From NCBI RefSeq assembly GCF_003945765.1, contig NZ_CP027712.1:2728001-2792000 (forward strand): a stretch of 64,000 nt of DNA, given 5' to 3'. The position numbers and the translations under genes are program-made. The DNA comes from Pseudomonas chlororaphis subsp. chlororaphis. Its GTDB lineage: Bacteria > Pseudomonadota > Gammaproteobacteria > Pseudomonadales > Pseudomonadaceae. Of this stretch, positions 33,897-46,589 are shown piece by piece. How positions within the stretch are numbered: the first letter of the stretch is position 1; each line of letters opens with the position of its first letter. The notes below the pieces were generated by a model that had not been told where the DNA came from, did no database searches, and saw nothing but the letters and a program-made list of their open reading frames with translations.

Positions 33897-34763
33897 ATGC
33901 ATCCGACCCGAACTGCCCTTGTCCTTGCCGGTGGCGGCAGCCTTGGGGCTGTCCAGGTGGGGATGCTGCGGGCGCTGCTGGAAAAGCATGTGGTGTTCGA
34001 CCTGGTGGTCGGCGCGTCGGTCGGTGCCCTCAATGGCGCCTACTTTGCCGCCAGGCCCAATGCCCGCGGTGTCGCCGAACTGGCCGATTTCTGGCGTGGC
34101 TTGCGCAAGGCCGACGTGTTTCCGTTTTCCTTGATTGATGCGCTGTCTTCCTTGCTCAGGCGTCGTGGCTGCCTGTTGCCCTCGTCGGCGCTGGCGAGCC
34201 TGGTGCGCCGGGCGCTGCCGGTGAGCCGCATCGAAGACACCGAACTGCCCCTGCATATCGTCACCACCAACCTGCTCACCGGGGCCGAAGAGCTGTTGTC
34301 CAGCGGCAGCGTCGAGCAGGCCCTGCTGGCCAGTGCCGCGATTCCGCTGGTGTTTCCGTGGGTGCAGATCGGCGACAAGCTGCTGGTCGACGGTGGTGTT
34401 GCCAGTAACACCCCGATCGCCGCGGCGGTGTCGCTGGGCGCGACCCGGGTCATCGTGGTGCCGACGGGATTCGGTTGCGCCTGCCCACGACCGCCAAGCG
34501 GGTTGATCGCCCTGGCCTTGCATACCCTGAACCTGATGAGCATGCGCCAGCTGGTGCGGGACATTGAGCTCCATTCGCCACAGGCGGCGATCCATGTGGT
34601 CGCGCCCTTGTGTCCGCTGGGCATTTCGGTGTTCGACTTCAGCCAGACCGAGCAACTGCTGCAACGGGCCCACCAGCAGACCCTGGCCTGGGTCGAAGAG
34701 GGCGGCCTGCTGCGTACCGGCGTGCCGGGGGCGTTGCAGGCGCATACGCACGCGGCGGGGTGA
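33897..34763 (+). CDS. patatin-like phospholipase
   Basis: 288 residues. Patatin motifs: oxyanion loop LAGGGSLGAVQVG near residue 10, nucleophile GASVGAL (GxSxG, Ser about 42), and catalytic Asp in DGGVASNTP (about residue 165). A CACP motif is near 197. ATG 33897 follows CAGGAGAAG. No signal peptide or outer-membrane barrel, so it is a cytoplasmic RssA/YchK-like enzyme rather than a type V secreted PlpD. The substrate is unknown. Confidence 0.88.
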   Translation: MHPTRTALVLAGGGSLGAVQVGMLRALLEKHVVFDLVVGASVGALNGAYFAARPNARGVAELADFWRGLRKADVFPFSLIDALSSLLRRRGCLLPSSALASLVRRALPVSRIEDTELPLHIVTTNLLTGAEELLSSGSVEQALLASAAIPLVFPWVQIGDKLLVDGGVASNTPIAAAVSLGATRVIVVPTGFGCACPRPPSGLIALALHTLNLMSMRQLVRDIELHSPQAAIHVVAPLCPLGISVFDFSQTEQLLQRAHQQTLAWVEEGGLLRTGVPGALQAHTHAAG

Positions 34764-34766
34764 GGC

Positions 34767-35687
34767 TCAGTCCTCGAACCCCGCCTGCTCGTGAATCTCG
34801 TCGACCTTCAGTTCCAGGCGGTAGGCCACGGCGATGAACAGCGCCTGGCACAGGCACAAGGTCGCGCTCAAAGAACGGAAGGCGAAGGAGCTGCCTTCGT
34901 TGACCAGCAGCACGCTGTTGGCACGCTTGGCCAGGGGCGACAGGTTGCTGTCGGTGATGATCAGCGTCTTGGCCTGGTGGTGCTGGGCGATCCGCAGGCA
35001 GTGCTGGGTTTCCTTGGCATAGGGGGTGAAGCTGATGGCGATCACCAGGTCGTTGGGGCGGATGCTGCGCATCTGCTCGCGGTAGCTGCCGCCCAGGCCC
35101 GACACCAGGTGGATGCGCTTGTTGGTGTGCTGCAGGTTGTACACCAGGTAGTCGGCCACGGCGAAGGAGCGGCGCACCCCGACCACGTAGATGTTGTCGG
35201 CGTTGACCACCAGGTCCACGGCCTTGTCGAAGGCCGCGTCGTCCAGCTCCAGGCCCAGGCGCTCGATGCCCGACAGGGTGGCGTTGATGCACTCGCGCGC
35301 CAGGTCGCCGCCGCTGGCCTTCTGCGACTTGTTGGCGATCATGCTGCGGATGCGCTGCTGGTAGTTCTGTACCGGGGTGGTCTTGTGGGTGTAGGCCTCG
35401 CGAAACAGCGCCTGCATTTCGCTGAAGCCGCTGAAGCCGAAGCGCTGGGAGAAGCGCACGATGGCCGAGGGGTGCACCTCGCATTCGCCGGCGATGTCGC
35501 TGATGCGGTCGACCATGATCCGGTCGCTCTGCTGGCTCATGTAGCTGGCGATGCGCTTGAGCTGGCGCGGCAGGCTTTCGTATTCCTGGGTGATCAGCTG
35601 CAGCAGGCGCTCGGCATTGATCGGGGGGCTGGCGAGGTCGCTGTCTTGCGGGCTCTCGGTCGTGGCCGGCTGATCGGTGCGGGACAT
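34767..35687 (-). CDS. iolR: RpiR/MurR-family repressor of the inositol genes (IolR)
   Basis: 306 residues. N-terminal HTH_6 domain (about 25-105; RISDIAGECEVHPSAIVRFSQRFGFSGFSEMQ) and C-terminal SIS domain (about 135-270; NIYVVGVRRSFAVADYLVYNL) that would bind an inositol metabolite. ATG 35687 with AAGGA upstream is chosen over a TTG two codons earlier. It is divergent from iolC and the intergenic region has a GGAA-N6-TTCC operator. By analogy with S. meliloti IolR, it probably represses the iol operon until inositol is present. Confidence 0.87.
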   Translation of the reverse strand: MSRTDQPATTESPQDSDLASPPINAERLLQLITQEYESLPRQLKRIASYMSQQSDRIMVDRISDIAGECEVHPSAIVRFSQRFGFSGFSEMQALFREAYTHKTTPVQNYQQRIRSMIANKSQKASGGDLARECINATLSGIERLGLELDDAAFDKAVDLVVNADNIYVVGVRRSFAVADYLVYNLQHTNKRIHLVSGLGGSYREQMRSIRPNDLVIAISFTPYAKETQHCLRIAQHHQAKTLIITDSNLSPLAKRANSVLLVNEGSSFAFRSLSATLCLCQALFIAVAYRLELKVDEIHEQAGFED

Positions 35688-35871
35688 AGGCAATCCTTCT
35701 GTGCTTACTGGCTTGTACTTAATGGGAGCGGGCTGGTTGATCCACTCCCTGACAATAGGTGGGCTGTGCGCAGTCTACAGGGTCGGTGCGGGGAAAATCT
35801 TGAGCCGCGCGGCCACGGGGCGCTTGCTGAAACGATGCAGGCTGCCTGGAGCGGCCTTGAAAAAGTTTATT

Positions 35872-35885
35872 GGAAAAAATATTCC
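35872..35885. promoter_or_regulatory. candidate IolR operator upstream of iolC
   Basis: GGAA-AAAATA-TTCC, exactly the GGAA-N6-TTCC pattern described for IolR of S. meliloti, in an unusually AT-rich stretch (35860-35935) of the iolR-iolC intergenic region. A weaker half-match AGAA-N6-TTGA follows at about 35901. Confidence 0.65.
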
Positions 35886-36009
35886 ACGTAAAAAATTTAT
35901 AGAAAAAATATTGATTGGTGCCGGTGAACGATTTAGTCTGCATCCACCAAGAGCGTTCGGCGCCTTCCTCGGTGCCACGCGCAGGCTGATAAAAATAACA
36001 GGAGCCAGC

Positions 36010-37965
36010 ATGGGCCAGACTCGTTTTGCCAGTGGGCGTCAATTGGATCTGATCTGCCTCGGACGCCTGGGCGTCGACCTTTACGCACAGCAGGTCGGGG
36101 CCCGGCTGGAAGATGTCACAAGCTTCGCCAAATACCTCGGCGGCTCGTCCGCCAACATCGCCTTCGGCACCGCGCGCCTGGGCTTGCGCTCGGCGATGCT
36201 GAGCCGGGTCGGCGACGATCACATGGGGCGCTTCCTGGTGGAATCCCTGGCCCGCGAAGGCTGCGACGTCAGCGCGATCAAGATCGACCCGCAGCGCCTG
36301 ACCGCCCTGGTCCTGCTCGGGCTCAAGGACCGCGAGACCTTCCCCCTGGTGTTCTACCGCGAGAACTGCGCCGACATGGCCCTGCGCGCCGAGGACATCA
36401 ATGAAGCCTTTATCGCCTCCAGCAAGGCCTTGCTGATCACTGGCACCCATTTCTCCACCGACGGCGTGTACCAGGCCAGCCTGCAGGCCCTGGAGTACGC
36501 CGAGCGGCACGACGTCAAGCGCGTGCTCGACATCGACTACCGTCCGGTGCTCTGGGGCCTGGCGGGCAAGGCCGACGGCGAGACCCGGTTTGTCGCCGAC
36601 CAGAACGTCAGCGCCCATGTGCAGAAGATCTTGCCGCGCTTCGACCTGATCGTCGGCACCGAAGAAGAATTCCTCATCGCCGGCGGCAGCGACGATCTAC
36701 TCAGCGCCTTGCGCACCGTGCGTTCGCTGACCGCCGCGACCCTGGTGGTCAAGCTCGGCCCCCAGGGCTGCACGGTGATCCACGGGGCGATCCCGGCGCG
36801 CCTGGAAGACGGCGCGATCTACCCCGGGGTGCGGGTCGAAGTGCTCAATGTGCTGGGGGCGGGCGATGCCTTTATGTCCGGCTTCCTCAGTGGCTGGCTG
36901 GAGGATGCCAGCGACGAGCGCTGCTGCCAGCTGGCCAATGCCTGCGGCGGGCTGGTGGTGTCGCGCCACGCCTGCGCGCCGGCGATGCCGACCCGCGCCG
37001 AGCTGGATTACCTGTTCAACAGCCCGGTGCCCATCACCCGGCCGGACCAGGACGCGACCTTGCAGCGCCTGCATCAGGTCAGCGTGCCGCGCAAGGCCTG
37101 GAAGCAGCTGTTCATTTTTGCTTTCGACCATCGCGGGCAACTGGTGGAACTGGCGCAGAAGGGCGGGCGCGAGCTCAGGGCCATCGGCCAGCTCAAGCAG
37201 CTGTTTATCCAGGCTGTGGAGCGGGTCGAGGCCGACTTGCGCGCGCAGGGCATCGAAGCCGATGTCGGCCTGCTGGCGGACCAGCGTTTCGGCCAGGACT
37301 CGTTGAACGCCGCCACCGGCCGTGGCTGGTGGGTGGCGCGGCCGGTGGAAGTCCAGGGCTCGCGGCCGCTGGCTTTCGAACACGGGCGCTCGATCGGCAG
37401 CAACCTGATCGCCTGGCCCCAGGAGCAGATCATCAAGTGCCTGGTGCAATACCACCCGGACGACGAGCCGTTGCTGCGCCTGGAGCAGGAAGCGCAGATC
37501 AAGGGCCTGTACCAGGCATCCCAGGTCAGCGGCCATGAGCTGCTGCTGGAAATCATTCCGCCCAAGGACCACCCCTCGACTCACCCGGACGTGCTCTACC
37601 GCGCTCTCAAGCGCCTGTACAACCTGGGCATTTTCCCGGCCTGGTGGAAGATCGAGGCGCAGAGCGCCGAGCAGTGGCAGCGGCTCGACGAGCTGATCGA
37701 GGAGCGCGACCCCTATTGCCGTGGCGTGGTGCTGCTGGGCCTCAACGCCCCGGCGGCGACCCTGGCCGAGGGTTTCCGTCAGGCCGGCAACAGCCGCACC
37801 TGCCGCGGCTTCGCCGTGGGCCGGACGATTTTCCATGAACCGAGCCGGGCCTGGTTGGCCAGCGAGATCGACGACGAAACCCTGATCCGCCGGGTGCAGG
37901 CGACCTTCGTCGAACTGATCGACGCCTGGCGCACGGCCCGACCCCAAACGCAAACCCGAACGTAA
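36010..37965 (+). CDS. iolC: bifunctional 5-dehydro-2-deoxygluconokinase / DUF2090 aldolase-like (IolC fused)
   Basis: 651 residues, about twice a normal IolC. Residues 1-330 are a PfkB sugar kinase: YLGGSSANIAFG near 43 and the catalytic GAGDAFMSGF near 281. Residues about 345-650 are the DUF2090 domain (FIFAFDHRGQLVEL), thought to be the 5-dehydro-2-deoxyphosphogluconate aldolase activity (IolJ-like). ATG 36010 has AGGAG upstream and an A-rich AAAAATAACA motif. First gene of the iol operon. Confidence 0.93.
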   Translation: MGQTRFASGRQLDLICLGRLGVDLYAQQVGARLEDVTSFAKYLGGSSANIAFGTARLGLRSAMLSRVGDDHMGRFLVESLAREGCDVSAIKIDPQRLTALVLLGLKDRETFPLVFYRENCADMALRAEDINEAFIASSKALLITGTHFSTDGVYQASLQALEYAERHDVKRVLDIDYRPVLWGLAGKADGETRFVADQNVSAHVQKILPRFDLIVGTEEEFLIAGGSDDLLSALRTVRSLTAATLVVKLGPQGCTVIHGAIPARLEDGAIYPGVRVEVLNVLGAGDAFMSGFLSGWLEDASDERCCQLANACGGLVVSRHACAPAMPTRAELDYLFNSPVPITRPDQDATLQRLHQVSVPRKAWKQLFIFAFDHRGQLVELAQKGGRELRAIGQLKQLFIQAVERVEADLRAQGIEADVGLLADQRFGQDSLNAATGRGWWVARPVEVQGSRPLAFEHGRSIGSNLIAWPQEQIIKCLVQYHPDDEPLLRLEQEAQIKGLYQASQVSGHELLLEIIPPKDHPSTHPDVLYRALKRLYNLGIFPAWWKIEAQSAEQWQRLDELIEERDPYCRGVVLLGLNAPAATLAEGFRQAGNSRTCRGFAVGRTIFHEPSRAWLASEIDDETLIRRVQATFVELIDAWRTARPQTQTRT

Positions 37966-37980
37966 ACCTGGCACAAATCC

Positions 37981-38132
37981 CTGTAGCCGCTGCCGAGCGT
38001 AGCGAGGCTGCGATCGGTGGCGCAGCCACCGCAAGCGTTGTACCTGACACTACGCGTTGTCAGGTTTTGCGAGCGCTGCGTCGGGATGCCGCCCAGCTCG
38101 ATCGCAGCCTCGCAGGCTCGGCAGCGGCTACA
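37981..38132. repeat. REPIN between iolC and iolE
   Basis: GTAGCCGCTGCCGAGCGTAG at the left and the inverted CTCGGCAGCGGCTACAG at the right enclose about 110 bases that contain a second small palindrome (ACCTGACA...TGTCAGGT). Confidence 0.75.
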
Positions 38133-38188
38133 GCGGCTACGGGTGGGATTTTTCAGAACTGCTTTAGAAAACAATAAAAGGTGCAGCC

Positions 38189-39082
38189 ATGCCCGCAATC
38201 CGAATTGGCATCAACCCGATTTCCTGGAGCAACGACGACCTGCCGTCCCTCGGCGGCGAAACGCCGTTGAGCACGGCGCTGAGCGAGGGCAAGGAAATCG
38301 GTTATGAAGGCTTCGAGCTCAACGGCAAGTTCCCCAAGGATGCCAAGGGCGTCGGCGATGTGCTGCGGCCTTATGACCTGGCGCTGGTCTCGGGCTGGTA
38401 TTCCAGCCGCCTGGCCCGGCGCTCGGTGGCCGAGGAGATCGACGCCATCGCCAGCCATGTGCAGTTGCTGGCGCAGAACGGCGCCACGGTGCTGGTCTAC
38501 GGCGAGGTCGCCGACTCGATCCAGGGCCAGCGCATTCCCCTGGTGGAGCGTCCGCGTTTTCACAGCCAGCAGGCCTGGCAGGAATACGCCGACAAGCTCA
38601 CTGAGCTTGCGCGTTTCACCCTGTCCCAGGGCGTGCGCCTGGCGTACCACCACCATATGGGCGCCTACGTCGAATCGCCGGCGGACATCGACCAGTTGAT
38701 GAGCCTGACCGGCAGCGAAGTCGGCCTGCTGTTCGACTCGGGCCACTGCTACATGGGCGGCGGCGAACCGCTGCAAGTGCTGCGCAAGCACATCGGGCGC
38801 ATCTGCCACGTGCACTTCAAGGATGTGCGCAAGCCGGTGGTGCAGCTGGCGCGCAACAACCTGTGGAGTTTTCCCGACTGCATCATCAACGGCACCTTCA
38901 CCGTGCCGGGGGATGGAGACATCGATTTCGCCGCGCTGCTGGACGAGCTGCTGGCCGCCGATTACCAGGGCTGGCTGGTGGTGGAGGCCGAGCAGGACCC
39001 GGCGGTGGCGCCGAGTTATGTCTACGCGAAGAAGGGTTATGACACCTTGCGCGCGCTGCTTGATGAGAGGACTGGACAATGA
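38189..39082 (+). CDS. iolE: myo-inosose-2 dehydratase
   Basis: 297-residue TIM-barrel enzyme that dehydrates scyllo-inosose to 3D-(3,5/4)-trihydroxycyclohexane-1,2-dione. Conserved features are INPISWSNDDLP at the start, YHHHMGAYVES, LLFDSGHCYMGGG and CHVHFKD, which supply metal ligands. An A-rich motif (AAAACAATAAAAGG) overlaps the ribosome binding region. Overlaps iolB by ATGA. Confidence 0.94.
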   Translation: MPAIRIGINPISWSNDDLPSLGGETPLSTALSEGKEIGYEGFELNGKFPKDAKGVGDVLRPYDLALVSGWYSSRLARRSVAEEIDAIASHVQLLAQNGATVLVYGEVADSIQGQRIPLVERPRFHSQQAWQEYADKLTELARFTLSQGVRLAYHHHMGAYVESPADIDQLMSLTGSEVGLLFDSGHCYMGGGEPLQVLRKHIGRICHVHFKDVRKPVVQLARNNLWSFPDCIINGTFTVPGDGDIDFAALLDELLAADYQGWLVVEAEQDPAVAPSYVYAKKGYDTLRALLDERTGQ

Positions 39083-39903
39083 GCCTGCTGGTAAAAAGCG
39101 CGGCCAAGGGCCGGACCATGGTGCAGTTGGCCGAGGGCCGGTTGCAGTACGTCGGGTTCGCCGCCTACCGCCTGAGCCTCGGCGAAAGCCTGCCGGTCAA
39201 TGCCGGCGACCGGGAGTTGTGCCTGGTACTGCTCAGCGGGCGTATCGGCGTCCAGGGCGAGGCGCCGGGGCAGGGCGCGTTCGGCTGGGACAACCTCGGC
39301 GACCGGCAATCGGTGTTCGAGGACAAGTCGCCCTTCGCCGTCTACCTGCCGCCCGGCAGCCAGGCCCAGGTCACCGCCCTGAGCGATGTGCAGATCGCCG
39401 TCTGCGCCGCGCCCGGCGCTACTGCAAAAAGCTCCGCCACCAACGGCCTCGGCCCCCGGTTGATCCTTCCCGAGAACATGAAGCGCAGCGTGCGCGGCAA
39501 GGGCGCCAACACCCGGTATGTCTGCGACATCCTGCCGGACAGCGAGCCGGCCCATTCGCTGCTGGTGGTGGAGGTGCGCACGCCGTCCGGGCACTCCTCC
39601 AGCTACCCGCCGCACAAGCACGACACCGACGACCTGCCGCACCAGAGCTTTCTCGAAGAGACCTATTACCACCAGGTCAACCCGCCCCAGGGTTTCGTGT
39701 TCCAGCGGGTCTACACCGACGACCGCAGCATTGACGAGGCCATGGCCGTGGAGCACGGCGACCTGGTGGTGGTGCCCAGGGGTTACCACCCGGTCAGCGT
39801 GCCCTATGGCTACGAGTCCTATTACCTGAACGTCATGGCCGGGCCCAAGCGGGTCTGGCAGTTCCATAACGATCCGCGGCACAGCTGGCTGCTGGATCTG
39901 TGA
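39079..39903 (+). CDS. iolB: 5-deoxy-glucuronate isomerase
   Basis: 274-residue double-cupin enzyme that converts 5-deoxy-D-glucuronate to 5-dehydro-2-deoxy-D-gluconate. The C-terminal cupin contains SYPPHKHDTDD (metal-binding histidines), EETYYHQVNPPQGF and the later GYHPV motif. ATG 39079 lies within the iolE stop, indicating coupled translation. Confidence 0.94.
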   Translation: MSLLVKSAAKGRTMVQLAEGRLQYVGFAAYRLSLGESLPVNAGDRELCLVLLSGRIGVQGEAPGQGAFGWDNLGDRQSVFEDKSPFAVYLPPGSQAQVTALSDVQIAVCAAPGATAKSSATNGLGPRLILPENMKRSVRGKGANTRYVCDILPDSEPAHSLLVVEVRTPSGHSSSYPPHKHDTDDLPHQSFLEETYYHQVNPPQGFVFQRVYTDDRSIDEAMAVEHGDLVVVPRGYHPVSVPYGYESYYLNVMAGPKRVWQFHNDPRHSWLLDL

Positions 39904-39947
39904 TTTCCAGCATCTGAATTCCAACATTCGAACGGAGAACAAGAACA

Positions 39948-41447
39948 ATGAGTGACGCCCCGGTAATCGGCCATTACATCGACGGTCAGGTGCAAGACAG
40001 CGGCGAGCGCTTTGCCAACGTGTTCAACCCGGCCACCGGCCGCGTGCAGGCCCAGGTCGCCCTGGCCAGCCAGAAGACCGTGGACGAGGCCGTCGCTTCG
40101 GCGATGAAGGCCTTCCCGGCCTGGTCCGAGCAGTCGGCGCTGCGCCGTTCGCGGGTGATGTTCAAGTTCAAGGAACTGCTGGACCAACACCACCACGAGC
40201 TGGCCGAGATCATCACCCGCGAGCACGGCAAGGTGCTGTCCGACGCCCATGGCGAAGTGACCCGCGGCATCGAGATCGTCGAGTTCGCCTGTGGCGCGCC
40301 GAGCCTGCTGAAAACTGACTTCAGCGACAACATCGGCGGCGGCATCGACAACTGGAACCTGCGCCAGCCCCTGGGCGTGTGCGCCGGGGTCACCCCGTTC
40401 AACTTCCCGGTGATGGTGCCGCTGTGGATGATCCCGCTGGCCCTGGTCAGCGGTAACTGCTTCATCCTCAAGCCGTCCGAGCGCGACCCGTCCGCCAGCC
40501 TGCTGATGGCGCGCCTGCTGACGCAAGCCGGGCTGCCCGATGGTGTGTTCAACGTGGTCCAGGGCGACAAGGCGGCGGTGGACGGGCTGTTGCAGCACCC
40601 GGACATCGAAGCGATTTCCTTTGTCGGCTCGACGCCGATCGCCGAGTACATCCACCGCCAGGCCACCTCCCGCGGCAAGCGCGTGCAGGCCCTGGGCGGG
40701 GCGAAGAACCATATGATCGTGATGCCCGATGCTGACCTCGACCAGGCCGCCGATGCGCTGATCGGCGCGGCCTACGGCTCGGCTGGCGAGCGCTGCATGG
40801 CGATCTCCATCGCCGTGGCGGTGGGCGAGGTGGGCGACCGACTGATCGAGAAACTGCGGCCGCGCATCGACCAGCTGAAAATCGGCAACGGCATGCAGGG
40901 CGACAGCGACATGGGGCCGCTGGTGACCGCCGAGCACAAGGCCAAGGTCGAAGGTTTTATCGACCAGGGCGTGGCCCAGGGCGCGCAACTGCTGGTGGAC
41001 GGCCGCGGCTTCAAGGTGCCGGGGGCAGAGCAGGGCTTTTTTGTCGGCGCGACCCTGTTCGACGGTGTGACGACCGAGATGAGCATCTACCAGGAGGAAA
41101 TCTTCGGCCCGGTGCTGGGCATCGTCCGGGTGCCGGATTTCGCCAGCGCGGTGGCGCTGATCAACGCCCATGAATTCGGCAACGGCGTGTCCTGCTTCAC
41201 CCGCGACGGCGGCGTGGCCCGGGCCTTCGCCCGCAGCATCAAGGTTGGCATGGTCGGCATCAACGTGCCGATTCCGGTACCCATGGCCTGGCATTCCTTC
41301 GGCGGCTGGAAGCGCTCGCTGTTCGGCGACCACCATGCCTATGGCGAGGAAGGCCTGCGCTTCTACAGCCGCTACAAGAGCGTGATGCAGCGCTGGCCGG
41401 ACAGCATCGCCAAGGGCCCCGAGTTCAGCATGCCGACCGCCAAGTAA
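39948..41447 (+). CDS. iolA: CoA-acylating methylmalonate-semialdehyde / malonate-semialdehyde dehydrogenase
   Basis: 499-residue aldehyde dehydrogenase of the MmsA/IolA group. Last step of inositol breakdown: malonic semialdehyde to acetyl-CoA. The catalytic cysteine is in GERCMAIS (about residue 283), [12 protein letters not shown] is the nucleotide/CoA region and EIFGPVL the C-terminal signature. The start codon is preceded by AACAAGAACA, a strong A-rich Hfq/Crc-like motif overlapping the ribosome binding site. It could also serve valine catabolism, but no mmsB is adjacent. Confidence 0.93.
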   Translation: MSDAPVIGHYIDGQVQDSGERFANVFNPATGRVQAQVALASQKTVDEAVASAMKAFPAWSEQSALRRSRVMFKFKELLDQHHHELAEIITREHGKVLSDAHGEVTRGIEIVEFACGAPSLLKTDFSDNIGGGIDNWNLRQPLGVCAGVTPFNFPVMVPLWMIPLALVSGNCFILKPSERDPSASLLMARLLTQAGLPDGVFNVVQGDKAAVDGLLQHPDIEAISFVGSTPIAEYIHRQATSRGKRVQALGGAKNHMIVMPDADLDQAADALIGAAYGSAGERCMAISIAVAVGEVGDRLIEKLRPRIDQLKIGNGMQGDSDMGPLVTAEHKAKVEGFIDQGVAQGAQLLVDGRGFKVPGAEQGFFVGATLFDGVTTEMSIYQEEIFGPVLGIVRVPDFASAVALINAHEFGNGVSCFTRDGGVARAFARSIKVGMVGINVPIPVPMAWHSFGGWKRSLFGDHHAYGEEGLRFYSRYKSVMQRWPDSIAKGPEFSMPTAK

Positions 41448-41482
41448 AGCCCTGCAACCCGTTGCTCTGGAGAACAAGAATA

Positions 41483-42304
41483 ATGAACCAGCCCCTGCGT
41501 TTCGCCCTGAATCGTATGGTTGCCCCACGTTTGAGCCTGCCGGCGTTCATCGAGCTGGCGGTGACCCTGAAAGCCGATGCCATCGAGATCCGCAATGACC
41601 TTGCGGGCGTGGAGATCGAAGACGGCACGCCGCCGCAGCAGGTGCGCCAGTTGTGCGCGGCCCACGGCATCCAGGTGCTGTCGATCAATGCGCTGTACCC
41701 CTTCGATGTCTGGAACGACGAGCGTCGCGCCCAGGCCCTGAAGCTTGCCGCCTATGCCCGCGATTGCGGCGCCCGCGGCCTGGTGATGTGCCCGCTGAAC
41801 GACCGCGCCGATGCGCGCAGCGAAGCCGAGCGCGGCGCCGGTTTGCGCACCGCCTTGACGGAGTTGGCGCCGATCCTGCGCGAGCATGGGATTCTCGGTT
41901 TTATCGAGCCCCTGGGTTTCGAGGAATGTTCTCTGCGGCGCAAGCGCACCGCGGTGGAGGCGATCCGCGCCAGCGGCGGGCTGGATGTGTTTCGCCTGGT
42001 GCACGACACCTTTCACCATCACCTGGCCGGCGAGCAGGAATTCTTCCCCGAGCTGACCGGGCTGGTGCATATCTCCGGGGTCGAGGACCGCGAGGCGCCC
42101 CTGGCGAGCATCCGCGACGGCCACCGGGTGCTGGTGGGCGAGGGCGACATCCTCGGCAACGCGGCGCAGATCGAGACCCTGCTCGAGCGCGGCTACAGCG
42201 GCCACCTGTCGTTCGAACCCTTCGCCGACAGCGTGCATGGGCTGGCGGATATCCAGCGGGCGATCGGCGCCAGCATCGACCATCTCAAGCAGGCCCTGGC
42301 ATAA
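41483..42304 (+). CDS. iolI: TIM-barrel inosose isomerase-like protein (IolI)
   Basis: 273 residues of the AP-endonuclease-2-like TIM-barrel family. ADAIEIRNDLAGVE, GFIEPLGFEECS, VHDTFHHHLAGE and HLSFEPFA carry the expected metal ligands (E, D, H, E). IolI interconverts scyllo- and 1-keto-D-chiro-inosose. ATG 41483 follows GGAGAACAAGAATA, again an A-rich motif beside the ribosome binding site. Hydroxypyruvate-isomerase-like activity cannot be excluded. Confidence 0.88.
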   Translation: MNQPLRFALNRMVAPRLSLPAFIELAVTLKADAIEIRNDLAGVEIEDGTPPQQVRQLCAAHGIQVLSINALYPFDVWNDERRAQALKLAAYARDCGARGLVMCPLNDRADARSEAERGAGLRTALTELAPILREHGILGFIEPLGFEECSLRRKRTAVEAIRASGGLDVFRLVHDTFHHHLAGEQEFFPELTGLVHISGVEDREAPLASIRDGHRVLVGEGDILGNAAQIETLLERGYSGHLSFEPFADSVHGLADIQRAIGASIDHLKQALA

Positions 42305-42313
42305 CACCGTTCC

Positions 42314-42416
42314 CTGTAGCCGCTGCCGCAGGCTGCGATAAGGCCGCAGGCCTTCAGCGATTTTGAGGCCTTGCGCGCCCTTCGGTCGCGATCGCAGCCT
42401 GCGGTAGCGGCTACAG
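42314..42416. repeat. REPIN between iolI and iolD
   Basis: GTAGCCGCTGCCGCAGGCTG and the inverted GCAGCCTGCGGTAGCGGCTA enclose about 60 bases. Very similar to 45580-45682. Confidence 0.8.
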
Positions 42417-42450
42417 AGCAGCAACCTTCACCCTATTCAAAGGTGCAGAT

Positions 42451-45457
<3,007 letters not shown>

Positions 45458-45459
45458 TT

Positions 45460-45564
45460 CTGTAGGAGCGGCCGGTTGCCCGCGATGGACGTTAACGATG
45501 ATGCGGTCTGTCTGGAACAACGCGGCGCATCCGACTCCATCGCGAGCAAGCTTCGCTCCTACAG
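45460..45564. repeat. REPIN (GTAGGAGCG type) after iolG
   Basis: TGTAGGAGCGGCC... and the inverted ATCGCGAGCAAGCTTCGCTCCTACAG with the GATGGACGTTAACGATGATG middle part. Confidence 0.75.
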
Positions 45565-45579
45565 GGGACACAGCAACTT

Positions 45580-45682
45580 TGTAGCCGCTGCCGAAGGCTG
45601 CGATAAGGCCGAAGGCCTTCAGCGATCTTGAGGTCCTACGCGCCCTTTGGTCGCGATCGCAGCCTGCGGCAGCGGCTACAGG
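45580..45682. repeat. REPIN (GTAGCCGCTGCCG type) after iolG
   Basis: Nearly identical to the copy at 42314-42416. Two REPINs of different class lie back to back in this 256-base gap. Confidence 0.8.
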
Positions 45683-45713
45683 TCACCACTTCAGATTCGG
45701 GGAGAACAATAAA

Positions 45714-46574
45714 ATGCGCATCGCACTGGACCCCTACATGTACCGCCACCTGCCGCTGGGCCAGATGACCGACAAGGCCGCCGAATTGGGTTATCAGTAC
45801 ATCGAGCTGTCGCCGCGTGAGGATTTCCTGCCGTTCTACAAGGCGCCACGGGTCGACCGGGCGCGGATCAAGGAATTTCGCAAGGCCCTCAGCGACAGCG
45901 GCGTGCAGCTCTCTTCGCTGTTGCCGATGTACCACTGGGCCGCCGCCGACGAAGGTTTGCGCGTGGCGGCGGTGCGCAACTGGAAGCGGGCGATCCAGAT
46001 CGCCGTGGAAATGGACTGCGAGCTGGTCAACAGCGAGTTCACCGGCCAGTCGGACAACCCGCTGGTGTGCGAGAACCAGTTCATGCGCTCCATGGACGAG
46101 TTGATTCCGGAGTTCGAGCGCGAGGGCATCAAGCTGGATATCCAGGCCCACCCCTATGATTTCTGCGAGCGCAACAACGAGTCGGTGGACATCATCCGCG
46201 GCTTCGACCGGGACTGGATCAACTACCTGTACGCGGCGCCGCACACCTTCTTTTACGACGACGGCAAGGGCGACATCGCCTCGATGCTCAAGTACGCGGG
46301 CAGCAAGCTCAGCCACCTGATCATCGCCGACACCTATAACCACAAGGCGTCGTCGAGCCTGCGCTATATCGTCAACCCGCCGGGCGTCACCGCCACCGTG
46401 CACCAGCACCTGGACATCGGCCAGGGCGAGGTGGACTGGACGGCGTTCTTCGATACCCTGCGTGAAATCCAGTTCGACGGCATCGCCACGGTCTCGGTGT
46501 TCGCCTGGGAAGACCGCCCGGACGAATCCAACCGGATGATGCTGGAGCGGGTCAGCAGCGAACTGTGCTGCTGA
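45714..46574 (+). CDS. sugar phosphate isomerase/epimerase-like TIM-barrel protein, accessory iol gene
   Basis: 286 residues, AP-endonuclease-2-like TIM barrel: [42 protein letters not shown] and [14 protein letters not shown] carry likely metal ligands. It is not IolE or IolI, which are present separately, so it may process another inositol isomer or related polyol. The start is embedded in AACAATAAAATG, the A-rich motif seen at the other iol genes, which supports co-regulation. Substrate unknown. Confidence 0.8.
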   Translation: MRIALDPYMYRHLPLGQMTDKAAELGYQYIELSPREDFLPFYKAPRVDRARIKEFRKALSDSGVQLSSLLPMYHWAAADEGLRVAAVRNWKRAIQIAVEMDCELVNSEFTGQSDNPLVCENQFMRSMDELIPEFEREGIKLDIQAHPYDFCERNNESVDIIRGFDRDWINYLYAAPHTFFYDDGKGDIASMLKYAGSKLSHLIIADTYNHKASSSLRYIVNPPGVTATVHQHLDIGQGEVDWTAFFDTLREIQFDGIATVSVFAWEDRPDESNRMMLERVSSELCC

Positions 46575-46589
46575 CACAAACGCAGCCAC

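Noticed and set aside
35677..36009. N-terminal extension of iolC by 111 codons
   Set aside because: Runs through the AT-rich operator region and lacks similarity to kinases; ATG 36010 has an AGGAG ribosome binding site.
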